Under the pieces are notes generated by a model. The model saw only the letters and a list, made by a program, of their open reading frames with translations, was not told where the DNA came from and did not search any database. Position numbers and translations under genes: made by a program. From Gemmatimonadaceae bacterium (lineage in GTDB: Bacteria > Gemmatimonadota > Gemmatimonadetes > Gemmatimonadales > Gemmatimonadaceae), in the NCBI GenBank assembly GCA_037721215.1, contig JBBJNV010000001.1:1-64000 (forward strand): DNA of 64,000 bases. The letters are read 5' to 3'. How positions within the stretch are numbered: the first letter of the stretch is position 1; every line of letters starts with the position of its first letter. Of the stretch, positions 49,887-59,129 are shown piece after piece.

Positions 49887-50195
49887 TTACGTCCGGTCGT
49901 CGTCGTCTTCGAAATAATTGACGAACCCGCCGCAGCCACCCATCGATGCGAGGCCGTCGAGGACCTCGTGCTGAAACGCCACAAGATCGAGCGCAACATC
50001 GATCGCCTCGGTTTCAGTTCTCACGCCGAGGTGCTTCTTCGCCGCGTCGAGCTTCGTCTGGCTGATCCAGAGATTCTTGCGGCGCGCTGCGCGCGGATCT
50101 CCCAACGGCGCAGCAAACCCGCTCGCGCCCTGCAACGTTTCTCGCACGCGCCCAACCGGCTGAACGGGAGCATCGGCTTTCTTTCTGGATGACAT
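49887..50195 (-). CDS. vapB: VapB-like antitoxin with ribbon-helix-helix
   Basis: A 102-residue protein: LWISQTKLDAAKKHLGVRTETEAIDVALDLVAFQHEVLDGLASMGG is the RHH VapB pattern, placed unusually far from the N-terminus behind a basic Ala/Pro-rich stretch. GAGGGG lies about 6 nt before ATG 50195, which sets the start. TACAGATA occurs twice upstream (near 50210 and 50236) as possible operator half-sites. Confidence 0.85.
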   Translation of the reverse strand: MSSRKKADAPVQPVGRVRETLQGASGFAAPLGDPRAARRKNLWISQTKLDAAKKHLGVRTETEAIDVALDLVAFQHEVLDGLASMGGCGGFVNYFEDDDDRT

Positions 50196-50420
50196 TTTAT
50201 TCCCCTCTATCTGTACAATAATCAAATTATATCTGTATCAGCAGGGAGTCAAGTCGAGCACCCACGAGAGCTTCTTCAATGCGATCCTGCGAGTTTTTCT
50301 CTGTGGTCTCTCATTCTCACTTTTCCTCGGTGTCGACCGTTGTTGCAGTTACCGTTTGTCAGGCCCGGCAAGCGTCATGTAAGTGTCGATGCGGCAAGCA
50401 CTTAGCCAGTGATAAATCCG

Positions 50421-50449
50421 TTGCATTAATCACCAAATGGCAGTATATT
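50421..50449 (+). promoter_or_regulatory. gyrA promoter
   Basis: TTGCAT (50421-50426), 17-nt spacer, TATATT (50444-50449). Transcription would begin near 50456, giving a leader of roughly 40 nt before the gyrA ATG. The rest of 50226-50420 shows no feature. Confidence 0.6.
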
Positions 50450-50493
50450 GAGAAGCTGTACTCCCCGCCTCCCAAAGCCCGCCTCAAAAGCAC

Positions 50494-53022
50494 ATGACCG
50501 CTCCCAACAACCGCGAGCGCATTCTCCCCAGAATGCTGCACGACGAAGTCAAGGAATCGTTCCTCAACTACTCGATGAGCGTGATCGTTTCGCGCGCTCT
50601 TCCAGACGTGCGGGACGGTCTCAAACCGGTCCACCGGCGGGTGCTGTACGCGATGAACGAACTCGGCCTTGTCCCCGGCCGCCCCTACAAAAAGTCTGCA
50701 ACGGTCGTCGGCGACGTGCTCGGCAAGTACCATCCGCACGGCGATTCGTCGGTCTACGACGCACTCGTGCGAATGGTCCAGGAATTCTCGCTGCGATATC
50801 CGCTCGTGGACGGCCAGGGCAACTTCGGCAGCGTCGACGGAGACCGTGCGGCGGCCTACCGGTACACCGAGGCGCGCCTCACCCGCATCGCCATGGAGAT
50901 GCTCGCCGACATCGACAAGAACACCGTCGACTACGCGCCCAACTTCGACGACCGCCTTCAGGAACCTAAAGTCCTGCCATCGGCGGTCCCGAATCTTCTT
51001 ATCAACGGATCGTCCGGCATCGCGGTCGGAATGGCGACCAACATTCCGCCACACAACCTGGGCGAAGTGGTCAACGCGGTGATCGCGCTGATCGACAATC
51101 CGGAAATGTCCATCGACGATCTCCGGAAGATCATCAAGGGCCCTGATTTTCCCACCGGCGGATACATCTACGGCCGGGCTGGAATCAGGGATTACCAGGA
51201 AACCGGCCGCGGTCGTATCGTCATGCGCGCGCGTGCGGTGATCGAGGAAAAGGAATCGTCCAACAAATCGCAGATCGTCATCAACGAGCTGCCGTACCAG
51301 GTCAACAAGGCCAACCTCGTTCGCGACATTGCCGCACTCGTGCGCGACAAGAAGCTCGAGGGAATCTCCGACCTGCGGGACGAGTCGGACAAGGACGGCA
51401 TGCGCGTGGTGATCGAGCTCAAGCGCGATGCGATCCCGCGCGTGGTGCTCAACGGCCTGTTCAAGCACACGACGATGCAGTCCACCTTCGGCGTGATCAT
51501 GCTGGCACTGGTGCCCGATTCAAACACCGGGCAGCTCGTTCCGAAGATCATGCCGATCAAGGAAGTGCTCGAGCATTACATCGCTCACCGGCACCAGGTG
51601 GTTGTCCGCCGTACCCAGTTCGAGCTCGACAAGGCGCTCGAGCGCGAGCACATCCTCGAAGGGCTCAAGATTGCCGTCGACAACATCGACGCGGTGATCA
51701 AGCTCATCCGCGCCGCCGCCGATACACCGACGGCGAGCTCGCAGCTTCAGCAGCGGTTCAAGCTGAGCGAGCGTCAGGCGGAAGCGATCCTCAACATGCG
51801 CCTCGCCAAGCTCACCGGTCTTGAAATCGAGAAGCTCGAAGCCGAGTTGAGGGAGGTGCGCGCGTTCGTGAAGGAGCTTCGGTCGATTCTCGATTCACGT
51901 CCGCGCCGGATGTCGATCATTCGCGACGAACTGCTCGAATCCCTGAAGAAATTCGGAGACGAGCGGCGCTCGGAGATCACCAGCGACGAAGGAGAGTTTT
52001 CCATCGAGGATCTGATCGCCGAGGAGGACATGGTGATCACGATTTCTCATGCCGGCTATATCAAGCGGACGTCGGTGTCCACCTATCGCAAGCAGCGCCG
52101 CGGCGGGCGTGGACTGAGTGGGCAGTCGCTGAAGGACGAAGACTTCATCGAGCGGCTGTTTATTGGTTCGACGCACGACTACATCCTTTGCTTCACCGAC
52201 GACGGGCGCTGTTTCTGGCTCAAGGTGCACGAGATTCCGCAGGCGGGGCGCGCTACCAAGGGCAAGCCGATCGTCAACCTGATCAACGTTCAGCCCGACA
52301 CCCAGATCAAGTCGATGGTGCCGGTGCGTGAGTTCAGTGACACGCAGTTCCTGCTCTTCTGTACGAAGAAGGGAACGGTGAAGAAAAGCGCGCTGTCGCA
52401 GTACTCCAACGTTCGCCAGAACGGCATCAAGGCAATCAAGATCGAAGCCGGCGACGAGCTCATCGATGTGCAGGTGACGAGTGGCACCAATGACATCGTG
52501 CTCGCCACAAAGCATGGTCTGTCGTGCCGGTTCAACGAGCAGGATGTCCGGCAGATGGGTCGCGATACCACCGGCGTCAGGGGAATCGACCTGAAGCCCG
52601 ACGATGCTGTTATCGGAATGGTGGTGGTCAAGCGCGAGGCGACGATCCTTGTCGTCACCGAACGCGGGCTCGGCAAATGCTCGCACATCGATGACTACCG
52701 TGTTCAGCGGCGTGGCGGGAAGGGAATCATCACCGTCCACCGCACTGAGCGAACCGGAAACGTTGTCGGTGTGATGGAAGTTCTGCCTGAAGACGAGATC
52801 GTGCTCATCACGCGAAACGGAGTGATCATCCGTTCTTCAGTCGCGCAGATCAGGGTTACCGGACGTATCGCGCAGGGGGTGAAGCTCGTCAATCTCGATG
52901 ATGGCGACATATTGACCGCCGTTGCTCGAGTGGTCCCCGAGGAAGATGACGGGGATTCAGCCGACGACGATTCGGTCGCGATTACCGACGGCGATACCGG
53001 TATCGAGTCGGAGACTGAATAG
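50494..53022 (+). CDS. gyrA: DNA gyrase subunit A
   Basis: An 842-residue type IIA topoisomerase A subunit. Residues equivalent to the quinolone region read [18 protein letters not shown], with Ser85 and Asp89 at the E. coli 83/87 positions, that is, the sensitive-type residues. The catalytic Tyr is Tyr124 in RYTEARLT. The GyrA box QRRGGRG in the C-terminal pinwheel marks it as gyrase rather than topoisomerase IV. The tail is acidic ([19 protein letters not shown]). With GyrB it introduces negative supercoils. gyrB is not in the window. Confidence 0.97.
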   Translation: MTAPNNRERILPRMLHDEVKESFLNYSMSVIVSRALPDVRDGLKPVHRRVLYAMNELGLVPGRPYKKSATVVGDVLGKYHPHGDSSVYDALVRMVQEFSLRYPLVDGQGNFGSVDGDRAAAYRYTEARLTRIAMEMLADIDKNTVDYAPNFDDRLQEPKVLPSAVPNLLINGSSGIAVGMATNIPPHNLGEVVNAVIALIDNPEMSIDDLRKIIKGPDFPTGGYIYGRAGIRDYQETGRGRIVMRARAVIEEKESSNKSQIVINELPYQVNKANLVRDIAALVRDKKLEGISDLRDESDKDGMRVVIELKRDAIPRVVLNGLFKHTTMQSTFGVIMLALVPDSNTGQLVPKIMPIKEVLEHYIAHRHQVVVRRTQFELDKALEREHILEGLKIAVDNIDAVIKLIRAAADTPTASSQLQQRFKLSERQAEAILNMRLAKLTGLEIEKLEAELREVRAFVKELRSILDSRPRRMSIIRDELLESLKKFGDERRSEITSDEGEFSIEDLIAEEDMVITISHAGYIKRTSVSTYRKQRRGGRGLSGQSLKDEDFIERLFIGSTHDYILCFTDDGRCFWLKVHEIPQAGRATKGKPIVNLINVQPDTQIKSMVPVREFSDTQFLLFCTKKGTVKKSALSQYSNVRQNGIKAIKIEAGDELIDVQVTSGTNDIVLATKHGLSCRFNEQDVRQMGRDTTGVRGIDLKPDDAVIGMVVVKREATILVVTERGLGKCSHIDDYRVQRRGGKGIITVHRTERTGNVVGVMEVLPEDEIVLITRNGVIIRSSVAQIRVTGRIAQGVKLVNLDDGDILTAVARVVPEEDDGDSADDDSVAITDGDTGIESETE

Positions 53023-53045
53023 GGTCATTCAACGAGGTATGTAGT

Positions 53046-53391
53046 TTGGAGTCAAGGGATTCAACGGAAGTGCAGGCGCTGAGGCAGGCTCTCCGCATTG
53101 CGGAAGCCGAGCTTTTACGTGAATGCGCCACTCGCGATGCTGCTGCTCGACCTCGACCATTTCAAGCTTGTGAACGACACAGGGCGCGATTGCATTCGCC
53201 GAGCGTATCCGGGAGAAGGTGGCGGGGAATCGGTTTCTTGTTTCGGGCGTCTCCGAAATCCGCATCACCGCCAGCATCGGCGTTGCCACTTATCCATCGA
53301 CGCAGCCCGAGTCTGTGGAAGACCTGTTTCGCGCAGCGGACGCCGCGCTCTATCGCGCAAAGGGAAGCGGGCGTAATCTAGTACGCACCTG
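53046..53391 (+). pseudogene. Broken diguanylate cyclase (GGDEF) gene
   Basis: Three frames carry pieces of one domain. First comes an N-terminal coiled coil (EVQALRQALRIAEAELL). LAMLLLDLDHFKLVNDT follows in the next frame, the metal-binding start of GGDEF. Finally AERIREKV, ITASIGVATYPST and ADAALYRAKGSGRN come from the end of the domain. The GGDEF active-site loop itself is deleted after NDTGRD. It cannot make cyclic di-GMP. Confidence 0.85.
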
Positions 53392-53443
53392 AATTCACTC
53401 CCGGCGCGCGGGACAGTGCGCGCCAGGACCTGCCCGCACCTGG

Positions 53444-54517
53444 ATGAAAAACCTGCCCATTTCCAAGCTTGCCGCTGCCGGCGCGCGACTTTTTTCCGGA
53501 TTCGTCGCCGCCATTACGTATTCCGCATGCGTCGAGTCCAGCTCCAAACCGAATCCGGCTGACAGCACCGCGGCGTCTCGAGCGGCACCAGTAGTGACCG
53601 CGACCCGCGTGAACCAGGGCACTTACGGAATGGCATCGCGCGTGAAGTGGCTGTTCTCGCCGGACAGCGCATCGGTGCTGGTGATGGTTGATCCGGTAGG
53701 TGTAGAGAATGAAGCAGTCGCCAACGGTTTTTTCTTCGGCAGTGAGAGCCGGAATTTTCAGACACGGATGGACGAGGTGTGGGATGTGGCGCCATCCCCG
53801 GACTGGCAAACCCTCGCGTTCTCGCGCGCATATATTCTCCTCGGCCGCGAGGCAGACACTATTCCCGCCGCGATGTGGCTCGATCTCTCCCGCAAGACGG
53901 GGATCGACACTGCGACGCTGATCAATGGTTCATTCGCGTCGAGCGGAATGTCGATGGCGCGCGCGATCGCGCAGCCGGGCACTATCAGCATACCTGCGGA
54001 TTCGAGGGCAGCGGGCGCAAACGATGTGGCGGCTCCGCGGCTATACAAGATCGCACGCGGCTGGCGCGTCCGATGGACCCCCGACGGCGCAACCATCGCA
54101 CTCGGCGGCAATCCAGCAAAGGTACAAGACGATGAGGAGTCGCAATCGTGGGCGGCACTCGATCCGAAAACCGGAGCGTTTCATGGAACTCTCGCCGCCG
54201 GTGCGCAAATGGTCGTTCCGCGGTGGACCACCGGCCCGGTGCTCGACATCTCGATCCCGGTGAACATGCAGGCGGCGCCGGCTATCAGCGTGGTGCATGG
54301 AGCAAGGAAGTTTGCGATTCGGAGCGAGCGGGGCGTGATCACAGCGCGTGAGACTACGGCGGGTGCGGATTCCACCGCGGCTCCGTTTACCATCGGGTCG
54401 GGCAAAGCGCTCGCGGCTACCAAGGGCGGGCGGTACATCGTCGCGCTCGCACCACGCGGGACTGCGGTGGCGAATGAGGTGCCGGTAGAGGCTGTCGTCT
54501 ACACTGTGGGATGGTGA
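53444..54517 (+). CDS. Secreted protein with propeller-like repeats, probable lipoprotein
   Basis: A 357-residue protein. The N-terminus has a basic start, a hydrophobic stretch (LFSGFVAAITYSA) and Cys29, giving an imperfect lipobox. The mature part has PD40/WD-like blades: VKWLFSPDSASVLVMVD, VAPSPDWQTLAFSRA, VRWTPDGATIALGGNP and FAIRSERGVITARE. Such proteins bind ligands or proteins at the cell surface. No catalytic residues stand out. Confidence 0.72.
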   Translation: MKNLPISKLAAAGARLFSGFVAAITYSACVESSSKPNPADSTAASRAAPVVTATRVNQGTYGMASRVKWLFSPDSASVLVMVDPVGVENEAVANGFFFGSESRNFQTRMDEVWDVAPSPDWQTLAFSRAYILLGREADTIPAAMWLDLSRKTGIDTATLINGSFASSGMSMARAIAQPGTISIPADSRAAGANDVAAPRLYKIARGWRVRWTPDGATIALGGNPAKVQDDEESQSWAALDPKTGAFHGTLAAGAQMVVPRWTTGPVLDISIPVNMQAAPAISVVHGARKFAIRSERGVITARETTAGADSTAAPFTIGSGKALAATKGGRYIVALAPRGTAVANEVPVEAVVYTVGW

Positions 54518-54549
54518 AACTCACGCTTTTCTCAGTTCCGTTCCCGTTG

Positions 54550-55017
54550 TTATCTGCCGATGCGGCCCAGCTCCACCATGAGGCACCGGTCCTGAACCAC
54601 ATCGATTCCTTCCCGCGCCAATCGCTCGGCCGCACTGTCGTTGACAATTCCTGACTGAAACCACACCGACTTTGGTCGTTTGGCGATGATGTCGTCGAGG
54701 TGTGGCGGAATATCCTGCGGCCGGCGAAAGACGTTGACCATGTCGACGTCACCGGGGATCGCGGACACCGTACGGTAAACCGGAACGCCGAGCATTTCCG
54801 TTGCGTCGAGATAGTAAACAGGGACCGGCACGACCTCGTATCCCGCGCGCTGCGCATAGTCGGGTACGAAGAACGCGGGTTTCCCAACACCATCCTTGAT
54901 GCCCAGCACCGCGATCCTGCGAGTATTCTCGAGAATCTGCCGGATGCCGGCCGATGAATCAATCAGGTGATTTCGCCAATCAGTGCTGTCGCCTGGTGTT
55001 GCCTTCGAAATTGTCAT
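54550..55017 (-). CDS. CoA-binding domain protein (YccU-like)
   Basis: A 155-residue single-domain Rossmann-like CoA-binding protein: RRIAVLGIKDGVGKPAFFVPDYAQRAGYEVVPVPVYYLD, then VDMVNVFRRPQDIPPHLDDIIAKRPKSVWFQSGIVNDSAAERLAREGIDVVQDRCLMVEL. The C-terminal DRCLxxE block is the family signature. MTISKATPG (55017) is the start; the upstream extension is not conserved in style. Function is not defined beyond CoA binding. The divergent gene starts at 55175. Confidence 0.88.
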   Translation of the reverse strand: MTISKATPGDSTDWRNHLIDSSAGIRQILENTRRIAVLGIKDGVGKPAFFVPDYAQRAGYEVVPVPVYYLDATEMLGVPVYRTVSAIPGDVDMVNVFRRPQDIPPHLDDIIAKRPKSVWFQSGIVNDSAAERLAREGIDVVQDRCLMVELGRIGR

Positions 55018-55174
55018 GATGCGAGGATATTGCAACGAACGCGCCGACCGCTCCGCACTCCAATTCGAGGCGCGACACAAGAATGTACCGCCACTGGTGG
55101 CGGGGTAACCGCTCGTAAGCTTCATCGCTAAGTTTCCGGTCGGTTTTCATGGTGCAAAAACGGAGATTTACCTG

Positions 55175-56323
55175 ATGCGCATGCTGGTTCTCGGGGCTGG
55201 CCTTCAAGGCTCTGCCTGCACGTACGACTTGCTGCAGAACGAGGAAGTGTCAAATGTGCGGCTCGCCGATCTGGACACCGGCCACATCGCAGATTTTCTC
55301 GGGCCCTACTCCGGAAAGCGGCTCACCCCAACTCCGCTCGACGTTCGCGACAAGGAAGCTGTCGGTGCCCTGATGCGTGAGTCCGACGCCGTAATGAGCG
55401 CGATCCCCTACTATTTCAACCTCGATCTCGCGACGCGCGCGGCTGAGGCTGGCGTGCACTTCTGCGACCTCGGCGGCAATACCGATATCGTGTTCAGGCA
55501 AAAGGAGCTCGACGCGGTGGCCCGCGAGAAGAACATCACCATCATCCCCGACTGCGGGCTGGCGCCAGGGATGGTGAACATCCTGTCCGAACATGGCATC
55601 AGGCAGATGGATACTGTCGACGAAGTAAAGATCTACGTCGGCGGGTTACCACAAAACCCGGAGCCGCCCCTCAACTATCAAATCGTGTATTCGCTCGAGG
55701 GCGTGCTGGATTATTACACTACACTTTCGTGGATCATCCGCGCCGGCAAGCGGGAGCAGGTGACTGCCCTGTCGGAGCGTGAGCCGGTGATGTTCGCTGC
55801 ACCTGTCGGCGAGCTCGAGGCATTTCATACCGCCGGCGGGTTGTCGACGATGGCGTTCCGCTACGAGGGGCAGATCCCGAGCATGGAGTACAAAACACTT
55901 CGCTACCCCGGACACGCGGCAATCATGGAAGCGATTCGCGAACTCGGACTCCTCGAGCTGGAACCGATCGACGTGAAGGGCATGAAGGTTTCGCCGCGCG
56001 ATGTGGCAGTCGCGGCGATGGGCCCGCGACTCACCAAACCGGAGGGTCGTGATCTCGTGGCGCTGCGAGTGACGGTCAAGGGCAAAAAAGACGGGGAGCC
56101 GAAGACCGCTGCGTGGGAGCTCGTGGATCGTTACGACGAGGAGCGCGGAATCAGCGCAATGATGCGGACGACGGGCTATTCGCTGTCAATCACCGGACAA
56201 ATGCAGGCGCGCGGTGAGATCGCGGCACCGGGGGTGCACACGCCGGACGAGTGCATTCCGGCGGAACGTTACATCGCGGAACTGGCGAAGCGGGGAGTGC
56301 ATATCAAGGAGATCGCGGCCTAG
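55175..56323 (+). CDS. Saccharopine-dehydrogenase-like oxidoreductase
   Basis: A 382-residue protein. The N-terminal Rossmann site is MLVLGAGLQGSACTYDLL. LDVRDKEAVGALMRESDAVMSAIPYYFNLDLATRAAEAGVHFCDLGG is the typical second block, and TIIPDCGLAPGMVNIL the catalytic-domain entry. The family catalyses NAD(P)-linked steps in lysine metabolism or carboxynorspermidine formation; I cannot tell which here. It has an independent promoter region shared with the divergent CoA-binding gene. Confidence 0.88.
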   Translation: MRMLVLGAGLQGSACTYDLLQNEEVSNVRLADLDTGHIADFLGPYSGKRLTPTPLDVRDKEAVGALMRESDAVMSAIPYYFNLDLATRAAEAGVHFCDLGGNTDIVFRQKELDAVAREKNITIIPDCGLAPGMVNILSEHGIRQMDTVDEVKIYVGGLPQNPEPPLNYQIVYSLEGVLDYYTTLSWIIRAGKREQVTALSEREPVMFAAPVGELEAFHTAGGLSTMAFRYEGQIPSMEYKTLRYPGHAAIMEAIRELGLLELEPIDVKGMKVSPRDVAVAAMGPRLTKPEGRDLVALRVTVKGKKDGEPKTAAWELVDRYDEERGISAMMRTTGYSLSITGQMQARGEIAAPGVHTPDECIPAERYIAELAKRGVHIKEIAA

Positions 56324-56353
56324 GCAAATGCGTCGACGAGCGGCCACCAAGGA

Positions 56354-58012
56354 TCAGCGAACGAAATTCGCAAGCGTCTGACCCATCGCGTCCATCGACA
56401 ACCTGGCACTCCCGCGATCGCGGCCGTTATAGATGAACGAAAACGCCATCACCTCGCCATTCATCGCCGTGACATAGCCGCCGAGCGCGATGACATCGTT
56501 GGTCGTCCCGGTTTTCGCGTGCAGATTCCCCTGCGCCTGGCCTCCGCGCATCCGCCGGCGCATGAGCTCCGACTCGCCAGCCACCGGCAGGGATGAGTGA
56601 AACCACGGACCCCACGGTGCACGGTGGGCGAAGCCGAGCATCTGCGTCATCGCCCGCGGGGTGACGCGGTCGAGTGTGGACAGACCGCTTCCGTCGGCAA
56701 CCCGAAGATTCATGGTATCGGCGCCGATTTTGGTGGCGAAGATATTTCGCAGCAGCGCCTGACTTGTCGCCGCATTTCCGACGATGTCGCGCTTCGGCCC
56801 GCGCGCCGCGTTTCTCAGCAGCAGCTCGGCGTAATGATTGATGCTTTCGCGGTTCATCGCGGCGACGATCCGGTCGAGCGTGGGCGACTGAACGCTGGCC
56901 AGCTTCGTCGCACCCTGCGGTGTCTTGCCAAGCTGAATTGCGCCATCGACGGCGACGCCTTTGGCCACGAGGGCGCTACGTAATGCGCCGGTGGTGAAGG
57001 GAGCTGGATTCTCGACTACATACACGTATCGGCGGGGGATCGAACCAGACCCGATGGTGCCGGATACAGTAATCTCGCCCGCTCTGTCCCGCCGGATCGA
57101 CAGGCGCGCGCCACCGCCCTTTACCGTGCGCACGTTGTTCACCAACGGAATGGCGCTCGTCGCGGGCTCGAGTTTCGCGCCCTGGCCCGGAACGACGGTG
57201 ACCCAGATCAGATTCTCGTTCAGCGAGAGACCCGACACGCGGGCAGCGTAGCCCGATTGCAGATAGCGGCTCAGCCAGCCCTGCGGAATCAGCTCGTTGT
57301 CGAACGCCGTTGCATCCCCGATCACGGTGCCGGTCACCCGCTTAATGCCGCGCGCGGCCACCTGATCCGCGAGCAGCTGCATCGGCGCACCCGGGCCGCC
57401 GCGGAGATATCTGCCGGACAATGTTGGATCGCCATCGCCCCGCAGATAGAGATTGCCGGTGAGCGTGCCGTCGGTGCCGATGGTTCCGTCGTAAAGCACG
57501 TCGGTGCTGAACCGGTACGAAGGCCCCAAACGCTCGAATGCCGCGACGCTGGTGAGCATCTTCATCGTCGATGCGGGGAGAAGCGGGGTGCCGGCGTTAT
57601 ACGCGAGCAGGGTATCACCCCGCGTCAGCGAGACAATCATCACGCCGAACTGGCCGGCGCGTACACGGCTCGCCATAGCGCCCAGGTCGGCGGTGAGTGA
57701 CGCAGCCGACCGGGGCGCCGTGTAGTTCACCACCGGTACGACTGGTGCACGCCTTCCGCGGCCGGCGGCGCGCTTACTGCGACTGGATGCACGCCTGCTG
57801 CGACTGGATGCGCTTCTCGTGCGGGCGGATGCGGTCCTTGCGCGGGTGGTTGGCCGCTTGACCGCCTTCTTCTTCGCCGCCTGCCGCCTCGCGGCCGCGG
57901 AAGTCGTCGTTTTCTTTTTGGTCGTTTGTCGGCGCGTCTGTGCATCCATCGGCATTGCCGCGATCGTAGCAAGAAGGATGACGGCGATGATCCTGAGTTT
58001 TCTAAGAAACAT
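56354..58012 (-). CDS. dacB: D-alanyl-D-alanine carboxypeptidase/endopeptidase, PBP4 type, with basic linker
   Basis: A 552-residue PBP4-family enzyme. The signal peptide is MFLRKLRIIAVILLATIAAMPMDAQ. Residues 27-88 are a Lys/Arg/Ser/Ala-only tract. The catalytic domain has S148-T-M-K151 (SxxK), RESINHYAELLLRN (SxN) and HAKTGTTND (KTG), with the usual PBP4 insert between. It trims peptidoglycan peptides in the periplasm. The basic tract is not part of known PBP4 enzymes and might bind DNA, teichoic-like polymers or the wall. A start 19 codons upstream is possible but precedes the signal peptide. Confidence 0.92.
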   Translation of the reverse strand: MFLRKLRIIAVILLATIAAMPMDAQTRRQTTKKKTTTSAAARRQAAKKKAVKRPTTRARTASARTRSASSRSRRASSRSKRAAGRGRRAPVVPVVNYTAPRSAASLTADLGAMASRVRAGQFGVMIVSLTRGDTLLAYNAGTPLLPASTMKMLTSVAAFERLGPSYRFSTDVLYDGTIGTDGTLTGNLYLRGDGDPTLSGRYLRGGPGAPMQLLADQVAARGIKRVTGTVIGDATAFDNELIPQGWLSRYLQSGYAARVSGLSLNENLIWVTVVPGQGAKLEPATSAIPLVNNVRTVKGGGARLSIRRDRAGEITVSGTIGSGSIPRRYVYVVENPAPFTTGALRSALVAKGVAVDGAIQLGKTPQGATKLASVQSPTLDRIVAAMNRESINHYAELLLRNAARGPKRDIVGNAATSQALLRNIFATKIGADTMNLRVADGSGLSTLDRVTPRAMTQMLGFAHRAPWGPWFHSSLPVAGESELMRRRMRGGQAQGNLHAKTGTTNDVIALGGYVTAMNGEVMAFSFIYNGRDRGSARLSMDAMGQTLANFVR

Positions 58013-58192
58013 TAGGCGTGATTCGAGATTCGTTGCGGGAAAGGCGGGCTGTTCTTTTTTACACCGCAAACGCGAGATTCACACCATAGTGCGGGGACGC
58101 GTTCCGGGCCACTGGTGCCGCGGACGCGTCTATGCAAGTCTACCTGAAATCAGTAGCTTCCGGTCAACAAAAACGAGGTGGGAGAAAGATCG

Positions 58193-58711
58193 ATGGCTGA
58201 GCGGCACAATACATTTCGCGAGGGCGTGTTCGCAGGCGTCATTGGAGCCACTGCGGTGGCGATATGGTTTCTGATCATCGATGTAGTCGCTGGCCGCGGA
58301 TTCATGACTCCCAATCTCCTGGGGCGTGGCCTGGTCAGCGTGCTGGGAGCCGGTGCTTCGATGATGCCCGACACGATGATGGCGCACGTCATTGTATACA
58401 CGATATTCCACTACATCGCGTTTTCGCTGGTCGGAATCATGATGGCGACTGTCGTTCATCAGGCCGAGCGCACGCCTGCCGTGCTTGCCGGGTTCCTGCT
58501 CGGGTTTGTAGCGTTCGAGTTGGGGGCGGTAGGACTGACCGCGCTGCTGATGGAGTCGGATTACGGCGGGCTGGCATGGTACCAGATTTTCATTGCCAAT
58601 CTGCTGGCGGCGTCGCTGATGTTCTGGTTCATGTGGAAGAGGCACCCAAGGCTTGGGCATGATATCAGCGTTGGGCTGGGGGGAGAGGACGATACGACAG
58701 GGGCGGTTTGA
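58193..58711 (+). CDS. Four-helix integral membrane protein
   Basis: A 172-residue protein with four probable membrane helices (about residues 15-36, 62-84, 95-120 and 132-152) and a short charged tail. ATG 58193 is preceded by GGGAGAAAG at about 7 nt. No family signature is recognised; the pattern resembles small DUF-type membrane proteins of Gemmatimonadota and Acidobacteria. It is followed directly by the family 2 element. Confidence 0.72.
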   Translation: MAERHNTFREGVFAGVIGATAVAIWFLIIDVVAGRGFMTPNLLGRGLVSVLGAGASMMPDTMMAHVIVYTIFHYIAFSLVGIMMATVVHQAERTPAVLAGFLLGFVAFELGAVGLTALLMESDYGGLAWYQIFIANLLAASLMFWFMWKRHPRLGHDISVGLGGEDDTTGAV

Positions 58712-58727
58712 ACCGCGTGACGGACGA

Positions 58728-59110
58728 GTTTTCAGGTGGCCTGATGCCTGGTGGCTGTTGTCTGTAACTGCCAAAACTGAGAAAAACCTAAGACGGACAG
58801 GTGTCAGCGAGGCAGAGGCGGGGTGCGAGGTTCAGGTGTCAGGTGTCAGGTGTCAGGTGCCGAGCGCATGAGACTTCTGCCAGACAAGCAGCTTCTTGAA
58901 ATCGGACACATGGAAAAGATTGCGACTTAATCGCGTCCCCGATCGCCGTTCCTTTCTTGAAGCAATCATAACCGTGCGCCAACGACCCCTGCCCCCTGAC
59001 CCCTGACCCTCGCACCTGCCCTCTGCCTCCCTGATACCTGTCCGTCTTGGGCTGTTCTCAGTTTTGGCAGTTACAGACAGCTGTCCTCAGGCATCAGGCC
59101 GCCTGAAAAC
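58728..59110. repeat. Family 2 inverted-repeat element, 383 bp
   Basis: The left arm (58728 to about 58852) and right arm (about 58987 to 59110) are near-complementary over some 120 bases. They run from GTTTTCAGG(T/C)GGCCTGA through CTGTAACTGCCAAAACTGAG to GACGGACAGGT and a GTGTCAGGT tandem. The unpaired centre of about 134 bases contains a four-helix gene stub. Overall this is the layout of a MITE or an intervening sequence. The 418-bp gap holds nothing else. Confidence 0.9.
58853..58909 (-). pseudogene. N-terminal stub of a four-helix-bundle gene inside family 2 element
   Basis: GTG 58909 opens VSDFKKLLVWQKSHAL, which matches the N-terminus MSDFKKLDVWNKAHLLAL of the gene at 24487. Two residues later a stop falls where the left arm begins. 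The rest of the gene, about 100 codons, is deleted. It is too short for routine gene calling. Confidence 0.8.
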
Positions 59111-59129
59111 TCGCAGTTCCGCCGTCCGT

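Noticed and set aside
50700-50790. Quinolone-resistance substitutions in gyrA
   Set aside because: Both key positions (Ser85, Asp89) carry the sensitive-type residues.
58800-58860. A CRISPR-like or minisatellite array (GTGTCAGGT units)
   Set aside because: It is a three-unit tandem within the arm of the family 2 inverted repeat and is mirrored in the other arm.
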